Shown here one piece after another: positions 56,020-64,000 of a stretch of DNA of 64,000 bases (its first letter is position 1; the number at the start of each line of letters is the position of its first letter). A program made the translations under genes and the position numbers. The notes beneath the pieces were generated by a model. That model saw nothing but the letters and a program-made list of their open reading frames with translations. It did not search any database and was not told the origin of the DNA. The stretch comes from Lantana camara. Lineage: Eukaryota > Streptophyta > Magnoliopsida > Lamiales > Verbenaceae. Location of the stretch: assembly GCA_037501455.1 (NCBI GenBank), contig CM074858.1:20898501-20962500 (forward strand), in the 5' to 3' direction.

Positions 56020-56849
56020 TTGCTGATGGGAGATTTCTGTATATAAGTACTGATGCATATATATCTATCTATCGATGGCGGACGTATAGCCGGGACAGTT
56101 CAGGACTGACTTTTGGATGAGGGGATGTATAGCTCTGGTAGATGGTCCCCGACTTTTGGCACCACGGATGACGGTTCAGATGACTTGGTACCTACTAGGT
56201 TATTGTCAGCAGGGTTGGACGGATTGGTAAGGCCTGTAAGGGAGTCAACTCGATAGTATCGGGTCCTCCCCATTTTGAATTAATACTGTTAACATGTGGC
56301 CTGTAGTAAATTTTACCAAACCTTGCACAGTTATAACACTTTCGGCTTTATGTTGGATATCTGTTTACTGCTTTCCATAACTGTCATTGCATGAGTCTTA
56401 GAGTTGCTTCAAGATACCATTAGGACCGTTGATAGGATCATGCCATTTCATTTATTGTTAGCATGCTATTGTTCTTGATATGTTGATACGCTTCTGGATA
56501 TGTTGATCATGCTTCTGATCATGTCACAGTTCTTGTTGATATGACAGTATACGTTCTGTTCCCGTTTTACATGTTGATCATGTTTTGGGATATGTTATAC
56601 ATGTTTCTGATATGTTGATATGTTGCCCGAGCTTCTGTTCTCGTTTACATGTTATCTGACAATTGTTTCTGATTATATGATATGTTTGGAGATCTTGAAT
56701 CTTTGCTGACATGTTGTTATGGGAATGTATTGTTCTCATACTTATGTGTGACTACGTGAGAATGTGAATACGTGGTTACGGATTCTGTGAATCATTATAT
56801 GTCATGCATCGAATATATGTATCTGAATGCTTATGAATTCAGTAACAAT
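56020..56849 (+). other. Untranslated spacer before gag
   Basis: No gene. From about 56470 to 56640 it is rich in ATGTTGAT / GATATGTT words, resembling the LTR interior. An in-frame ATG at 56772 precedes gag, but MPPRRAPRN at 56850 is the likelier gag start because the related gag at 49863 begins there. Confidence 0.65.
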
Positions 56850-59800
56850 ATGCCACCGAGAAGAGCACCCCGGAATCGTGTACCACCACTGCCACCCCAA
56901 AGAGAGATCACGCCACCCCAAAGAGATGTCACGCCACCCCCTGAAAGAGAAAGAACTCCGGAATTAAGGGATGTGCTACGACAATTTATGAGGGCTTGTG
57001 CACCGAGAGATAATCCTCCTAATGAAAGGTCATTGGAGAAGTTTCTGAGGATGAATCCGCCTAAGTTCTATGGAGAACCGAACGACCTAAAGGCTGAGAA
57101 TTGGATTACCAGTCTTGAGAAGATTTTCGAGGCTATGGAAATCTACCCAGAGGATCGTGAACGAGTTCGGTATGCTACTTTTCTTATGGAAGGAGCTGCA
57201 TACAATTGGTGGAAGCACGTTCAGCATATGTGGAATGAGAATAACGTTGAAGGAAGTTGGGATGAGTTTATCAGAGAGTTTCAGCAGAAGTATACGCCTC
57301 AAGTGACTCGTGATGCACGAGAGGCTGAGTTTATGAGTCTGGTTCAGGGAACTATGAATGTGATGGAGTATGAAGCTAGGTTTGTGAGGCTGATCAAGTA
57401 TGCGCCTCATATTCTGAATGATGAGCGTCGCAAGACGAAGAGGTTTATCGATGGACTGAAGCCTGAAATTAGGTTGGCACTTGCTTCTTTGGTTATTGAG
57501 ACCTACAACCAGGCTGTTGATAGAGCGCTAAGGGTTGAAGCTGCACACAAGGAGATCAAGATAACTACTGCCCGTCAAGGACCTTCTAACCCTAAGCCTT
57601 ATCAAGGGAATAAGCGACCATCCGGATCTTTTCCCCAAGGAACGGGAAAGAGGCCAATGGTAACACCACAGCGTCAGCAGCAGAATGCTCCACCGAAACA
57701 GCAAGCACAGAAGCAGAAAGCGCCACAGCAGTATCAGAAGGTGCCACAACAGCAGAGAGCACCTCAGCCAGGTCCAGAGGAAATTGTTTGTCGATATTGT
57801 CGCCGAACGGGACACACTGAGGAGAACTGTCGCAAGAAAGCTGGACAGTGTTTCGCGTGTGGTTCCCCTGAGCACCAGATGGATAGTTGCCCGCACAAGA
57901 TCAGGAGATTTGGGGTCCAGGATAAAGGAAAAGCAGTGGTGGGTACGACGAACAAACCGGTGGTCAGAGGCAGAGCTTATGCTTTGGATGGTAAGGAGGA
58001 GGTTGATCCTTCGTCTGTTGTGGAAGGTATTGTGCACATTCTTAACACACCAGTTAAGGTCTTGTATGACCCTGGTGCTACGCATTCTTTTGTTGCTTCT
58101 GAATTATGTGCGCATTTACAGTTTCCGCTTGAATACTTGCCATATAAATTTGAAGTGAGTTCTCCTTTGGGAACTTGCCTTGTTACGGATCAAGTATATA
58201 AACGCTGCCCTATATGTATTGGTACCCGTTGTTACCCGACGGATTTGATTGAGTTACCGATGACGAGATACGAGGTTATACTTGGTATGGATTGGTTGTC
58301 TAAGTACCGAGCTAAGTTAGATTGTTACAAGAAAGAGATCATCTTGGAAGAAGATGAAAGTGGGACATCAGAAGGGAAAGTTGAGAAGTTATCAGTGATT
58401 TCTTCGATGGAAGCTAAGAAGTTGATTCAGAAAGGAGCTAGTGGAATTGTGGCTTATCTTTTGAATAGACCGAAAGATCAACTTAAGATCGAAGAAGTGG
58501 AAGTGGTGAACGAGTTCCTAGATGTGTTTCCTGAGCATTTAGATTCGTTACCTCCTGACCGAGAGTTGGAGTTTACGATCGAGACGATATCAGGAGCTGA
58601 GCCGTATTCAAAGACACCTTACAGAATGGCACCAGTTGAATTAGACGAACTGAGAAAGCAATTGGACGAACTGATTGAGTCTGGATATGTTCGACCGAGC
58701 ACGTCGCCGTGGGGAGCGCCTGTGCTTTTCGTTAAGAAGAAGGATGGATCATTGCGTTTATGCATTGACTATCGGGAGCTGAACAGGATAACAATCAAGA
58801 ATAAGTATCCTCTCCCTCATCTTGAAGAGCTGTTCGATATACTTCAAGGATCGAAGGTCTACTCCAAGTTAGATCTTAGACAAGGGTATTATCAGTTGAA
58901 GATTAGGGAAGCAGATATTCCGAAGACTGCTTTCAATAGCCGATACGGACATTATGAGTTTGTAGTAATGCCGTTTGGTTTGACAAACGCACCAGCTGCA
59001 TTCATGGATATGATGCACCGTATATTCAAGCCGTTTCTTGACAAGTTTGTAGTGATCTTCATCGACGATATTTTGGTATTTTCGAAGACACCGGAGGAAC
59101 ATGCTGAGCATCTTCGAATCGTGTTACGCACTTTGCTGGATCACAAGCTATATGCAAAGTTCAGTAAATGTGAGTTCTGGCTTGAGAGAGTTACATTTCT
59201 CGGACACATCATATCAGGATCTTGAATAGAAGTAGATCCCTCGAAGATCGAGACGATCATGGATTGGAAGTCACCGAAGAATCCTTCAGAAGTGAGGAGT
59301 TTTCTGGGATTAGCTGGCTACTACCGGAGGTTTGTCCAAGATTTCTCGAAGATAGCTACACCTCTCACTAAGTTGACAAAGAAAGAAGGGAAGTTTGAAT
59401 GGACGGAGAAGTGTGAGCAAAGTTTTCAAAGATTGAAGGAGATGCTAACAACTGCACCCGTGTTAGCGTTACCAGAAGGAAAAGAAGGATATACTGTTTA
59501 CACCGATGCTTCGAAAGAAGGATTAGGAGGAGTTTTGATGCAGAATGGGAAGGTGATTGCGTATGCATCAAGGAAACTCAAAACGCATGAAGTCAACTAC
59601 CCGACACATGATTTGGAGTTAGCCGCGATAATTTTTGCTCTGGGAAAATGGAGACATTACCTGTATGGAGTTACGTTTGAGATCTTTACTGATCATAAGA
59701 GCCTGCGATATCTATTCACTCAGAAGGAGTTGAATATGCGACAGAGGAGATGGATGGAATTTCTGGAGGACTACGATTGCATTATTCAGTACCATCCAGG

Positions 59801-61481
59801 AAAGGCGAATGTTGTAGCCGATGCACTAAGAAGGAAAGTTCGTTTGGCACAGATTTCTGCCAATCCCGAGGTTGATCAAAGAGAAAGAATCGAGGTGATA
59901 ACCAAAGCTCGAATTGCGAATGTTGTGATGATATCACCATTGAAAGAACAAGTGTTGGAAGCTCAGAAGAACGACGAGTGGATTAAGAAATGTCTCGAAT
60001 CTAAGGAGAAAGATGATGAGACCAAGTTCAAGGTTGATGAACATGGAGTATTGAGGTACAAAGGTCGAGTATGCGTACCAACTGTTTTGAGGAAAGAGAT
60101 TCTCGACGAAGCGCATAAGACTAAGTACACGATACATCCCGGAGGCACTAAGATGTATCAAGATGTTAAGACGCATTTCTGGTGGAACGGAATGAAGAGA
60201 GACATAGCCAACTATGTCAAGAAGTGCTTAACTTGTCAGAAAGTTAAAGCCGAGCACCAGAAGCCGAGTGGGAAGTTGCAACCATTACCGATTCCGACTT
60301 GGAAGTGGGAGCAAATCACAATGGATTTTGTCACTGGATTACCCAAAGTCAGAGGAGGACAAGATAGTATCTGGGTGATCATTGATCGATTGACCAAGTC
60401 AGCGCACTTTTTGCCAGTTAAGACGACGGATAAGGTCAGCACGTTGGCAAAGCTGTATCAACAAGAGATTGTTAGATTACATGGAGTCCCGAACAGTATA
60501 GTGTCGGACAGAGATCCGAAATTCACGTCGCACTTATGGAAAGAAATTCAGACTTTGATGGGAACAAAGTTGAACTTCAGTACTGCAGCGCATCCTCAGA
60601 CGGATGGACAATCTGAAAGGATGATCAAATACTTGGAAGATATGCTAAGAGCTTGCGCTTTAGACTTCCAGGAAAGTTGGAAAGATTGTTTACCTCTTGT
60701 GGAGTTTGCATACAATAATAGTTATCAAGCTTCTATTAAAGCTGCTCCGTATGAAGCTCTGTATGGAAGGAAATGTAGATCCCCGTTATACTGGGATTTG
60801 GATGAAGCGAGATGTACTGAGGAAGGACCGATCAGAGTGAATTCAGCAAAATGGATAAGAGAAGCAACAGAAAAGATTCAGATCATTCGCCAGAGAATGA
60901 AAGCTGCCCAGGACAGGCAGAAGAGTTATGCTGATCGACGAAGAAGGGATTTGGAATTCGCAGTAGGCGAAAAGGTATTTCTGAAGGCATCGCCAAGGAA
61001 AGGATTTTCCCGAATTGGGAAAGGTGGAAAGTTAAACCCAAGATATGTGGGACCGTATGAGATACTGGAAAGAGTCGGACTGACTGCTTATAGATTGGAT
61101 TTGCCTGTAGGTCTTACAGGAATCCACAACGTATTTCATGTATCTCAGCTTCGCAAGTGTTTCTCGGATGAGACAGAGGTTGTGCCGGTAGAGGAGATAC
61201 CGTTGGAACCAGATCTGACTTATGTTTTGAAGCCCGCTAAGATTCTAGACAGGAAGTTTCAAGAGCTGAGGAATAGGAAGATTCCATTAGTTAAAGTCCT
61301 TTGGAAAGGACATGGGACAGAAGAGGCAACCTGGGAGACAGAAGAGAAAATGCAGAAGCATCACCCTGAGTTGTTTGCAGTTACAGCAGAAGAATCTGAG
61401 GACAGATTCTCTTTAAGGAGGGGTGATTGTAACAGCCCAAAACAGGGCCTGGATGAAAACAGTAAGTTAAGGCAGTGGTAA
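56850..61481 (+). pseudogene. Chromovirus gag-pol polyprotein with one in-frame stop
   Basis: Gag ([20 protein letters not shown] ... WWKHVQHMW) ends in two zinc knuckles, [14 protein letters not shown] and [14 protein letters not shown]. Protease site is DPGATHSF, with Pro where Ser is common. RT has [31 protein letters not shown] and [12 protein letters not shown] at 59223-59225, just after the RT catalytic part ([10 protein letters not shown]), interrupts the frame; it resumes in the same frame at once. Then come RNase H ([19 protein letters not shown]), integrase with zinc finger (HPGGTK ... CLTCQ) and DDE residues in [18 protein letters not shown] and TDGQSERM. A chromodomain-like tail ends the protein. 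The C-terminus overlaps the 3' LTR by 53 bases. Confidence 0.95.
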
Positions 61482-64000
61482 AGCGTTTATAGACCGTGAT
61501 CCAACTTTTTGAATCATCATGCATTGCATTCTTACATGAACTTGGTGCTCGTATATGTTCTGACATGTTTTAAGGGGAAATTCTTGACCTTTGATTCAGT
61601 TTACTATTCATAACCCGAGCCTACCTTGTTCATATTGCTACTCGAACCCTAGAGGTTCATCACACATGTTTCCCAATCGTTTGAACTTGTTTCCCGAACT
61701 CAGAAAGTCTTTCTTGAGCCATAAGGGTATTTTTGGAACTTACCGACCAAAGTTACTATTCATCAGAAAATGATCTTTTGATTCTGATACCTTTTTCTAC
61801 CCAAGTTACAGTCGAATCGATCCTTGAGTCGAGACGAGTCTTTTGAAATCATTCTTGGCTTGGAAATCCATTCCGGAACTTTGTTTTATTGAAAACGTTT
61901 TTGAAAACTCTAGTTTACTATTCCTTTTACGAACGGTTTTCATTCGGAAAATGTTTTCTCTTCGGATTTGCACTACTTGAGCTATTTCAAGATTTTTGAG
62001 ATGTTTTACAACTCTTGATTCAAGTCCTAGTTTGAAAAATTGAAGCGTACGTTCGTACGTGAGAATTCACTATTCATCCTACGTTTTCAACTTTTTAACG
62101 GTAAAACGTTTTATAGTCGATTTTGGACTCAAAACGCTTCTCGATTTATTTCTTGAATTTTAGAAGCAATCCGGACTTGAAAATCATTTTAGAAAGTCGT
62201 TTTTCACTCATGTCGAGTTTCGAGCTCAAAACTTTTATTCACTAAAACGAATGTATCTTTCAAACGGTAAATCCGATTTCGATGAATGAATATGCGTTTC
62301 GAAGCTAATTTTCTTGCCGTCGGAATGGTTAAACTTCCAGCCACTTATCCTTGAGCCATGGGGGACGAAATTACAGAAATACCCCCAGCAGTCCCATTTT
62401 AGCTTCATGATGCCTAAAGCTTCCAAGAGAATCTATCTCATTTTGCTCTCCTACCCTTCTCCACATTTTATTTCCAAGGTGAGGGGCTTATCTTCAGCTA
62501 TAAATAGAGGCCAAGAGGCATTGCATTCCTTGCTCAAAGTTGTGTTAACAACACCCTTTCTTCTCTCCCTCTCCCCCTCATTGCCGTCGGCCTCCCCCCT
62601 TTGATAGCTAGGTTAGTTGTTTTGTTTTTATGTTATGTTAGTTTAGTTTATGTTTTTATGTTATGGTATGTTTATATTATGTTTAGGTTGGGTCTTAGGG
62701 TCTTCCCTAAGCCATATAGGATTTTATTTTATGCATTTATTATATAGTTTTCATGATATGTTTCAATAGTTGTTTATATGTTTTAATTGTTTAGTATATG
62801 CATGAATATGTTATCAATTGCTCTAGTATATGCTTTGATCATGTGATATGATTGTTATATTATGAGAATTGATGCATGATTATGGAATTTGAATTATGTT
62901 CATACATGTTTGCTAATGGAATAGTGAGTTACAATTTATTATGTTACAACTTGTTACATGTTGATATGGAATTCAATTGTTACATGTTACATGCCAAAAG
63001 GTTCATGATATATGATATGGTATGATATGATATATGTTGTGACATGTTGTCACATTGTTATATGACTCTTGATTATGAATTGAGCTTGTGATATGATTTG
63101 GATTAATGGATTAGTGCCTTGATCATGTTGTACACTTTAATAGTGTCACATGTTATAACCTAAGATAGAATAGTGTTTCATAACTTGATCTCATGCCTTA
63201 ATTGGATCTCTTAACTATAGGTTATACCTTTAACCTAGATCACACTTGATTATATTAACATGAACTTGAAACTATAGGTTATAATCAAGATCATAATTTG
63301 ATTGGGTGTGTGTGTGTGTGCATGCCGTGTGTGTGTGTGTGTTCGTGCATGGTGTGTGTGTGTACCGTGTGTGTGTGGGTGTGTGTATAGTAAGGGTTTG
63401 ACCCGACATGTGAATAGTAACCTGTGAATAGTAATCTTGAATAGTACTTTTGAATAGTGCTTTTGAATAGTAAAAATGAATTAAAACTTGTGCTTTCCTA
63501 ATAGACATTTGCACCTAGGGTTTCCATATCCAGGGTCTAAAATGTGTTTTCAAAATGTGTTTTCTTTCGTGGACTTGTTTCTTAACCTAAGGTTTGCGAT
63601 AGGATTCATAATTTGACTAAAGCTTACTCGGTTATAGTAAGATCATAGTCTAACGTTAAGAGTAACTCACTTTGATGTATTCCTTTGTGTGTTACCTTTC
63701 TTGAATACCTTAACTGGTATTACTCTCTCGTGTTACATGTTCTTTACATGTTCCTTGTTCATTGTTTCATGCATTTCCTATGCATCTTGGTTAGTAGTGG
63801 GTCTTAGTTGTTAAGCTCACTCTAGTACACCACCTACAGGAGTTAAAGTTGAGCACTGGGATCCCCAGGGCACCGCATAATCTGTCTACCTACCTTTGTT
63901 ACTGTTAGGTGAGGTGAAGTTATAAATGTTTTCCAACTGGAACCACGATTATACTATCGTATCATATGTTTTGAAATTCAAAGCTAAACCTTGTTTTGAA
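61429..64000 (+). repeat. 3' LTR of the chromovirus, cut by window end
   Basis: Repeats 51012-53599 almost exactly. If full length it would end near 65569. It is preceded by the purine tract CTTTAAGGAGGGGTGAT. Confidence 0.95.

Larger units (their letters stand above)
51012..64000 (+). mobile_element. Young Ty3/gypsy chromovirus (Tekay/Del-like), 3' LTR runs off the window
   Basis: 5' LTR 51012-55152 (4141 bp), PBS 55161-55172, extra ORF, gag-pol, and 3' LTR from 61429. The two LTRs differ over the shared 2.57 kb by about three substitutions plus two indels that I can find, so insertion was recent. A chromodomain-like integrase tail and very long LTRs point to the Tekay/Del group. Confidence 0.95.

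Overview
This is a plant nuclear window, most likely from a eudicot. The evidence is one spliced, plant-specific gene of the FLX (FLOWERING LOCUS C EXPRESSOR)-like family, with every other large feature being a plant transposable element: Ty3/gypsy chromovirus and Tat lineages, Ty1/copia, a Mutator-like element (MULE), hAT-type MITEs and a TRIM. I see no prokaryotic or organellar genes. The species cannot be named from this sequence.

Layout. 1-3617: 3' end of a gypsy chromovirus (integrase, chromodomain-like tail, 2.5-kb LTR with an alternating palindrome array). 3618-4471: small TIR element. 4663-19625: a complete MULE (9-bp target duplication, ~194-bp terminal inverted repeats) whose minus-strand transposase is split by a very young 10-kb copia element (7274-17305) and by a GACACGG-rich element (17934-18429). 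20174-22397: the FLX-like gene, minus strand, four coding exons, 409 aa, apparently intact. 24364-25470: an old tandem repeat split by a hAT MITE and a TRIM, the TRIM itself holding a solo LTR. 25412-26557: promoter-like DNA and a weak candidate gene start. 26694-27387: first copy of a ~0.7-kb duplicated segment. 27388-33163: old retrotransposon debris, including a minus-strand gag fused to small pol ends, and two LTR ends.

33784-46222 is a full-length Tat-lineage gypsy element (843-bp LTRs, TGCGT target duplication) inserted in the second copy of the duplicated segment, so the first copy is a natural empty site. Its sense gag-pol is broken in several places. Between pol and the 3' LTR it carries an antisense gene with three exons, an uninterrupted 889-codon reading frame and a TATA box. 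Three tandem hairpin units lie between the two converging coding regions. This is my best candidate for an interesting system.

46305-51011: minus-strand gypsy derivative that keeps LTRs and gag but lost pol, with a 0.88-kb hAT-type element in one LTR. The 5' LTR of that derivative was split by a young plus-strand chromovirus (51012 to past the window end) with 4.1-kb LTRs, an extra ORF before gag, and a gag-pol interrupted by one in-frame stop.

The elements do not form a pathway. The window records layered insertions around one or two host genes. Inside each element the parts fit the usual cycle: the LTR promoter makes genomic RNA, a tRNA primes at the PBS, Gag packages, protease/RT/RNase H/integrase copy and insert.
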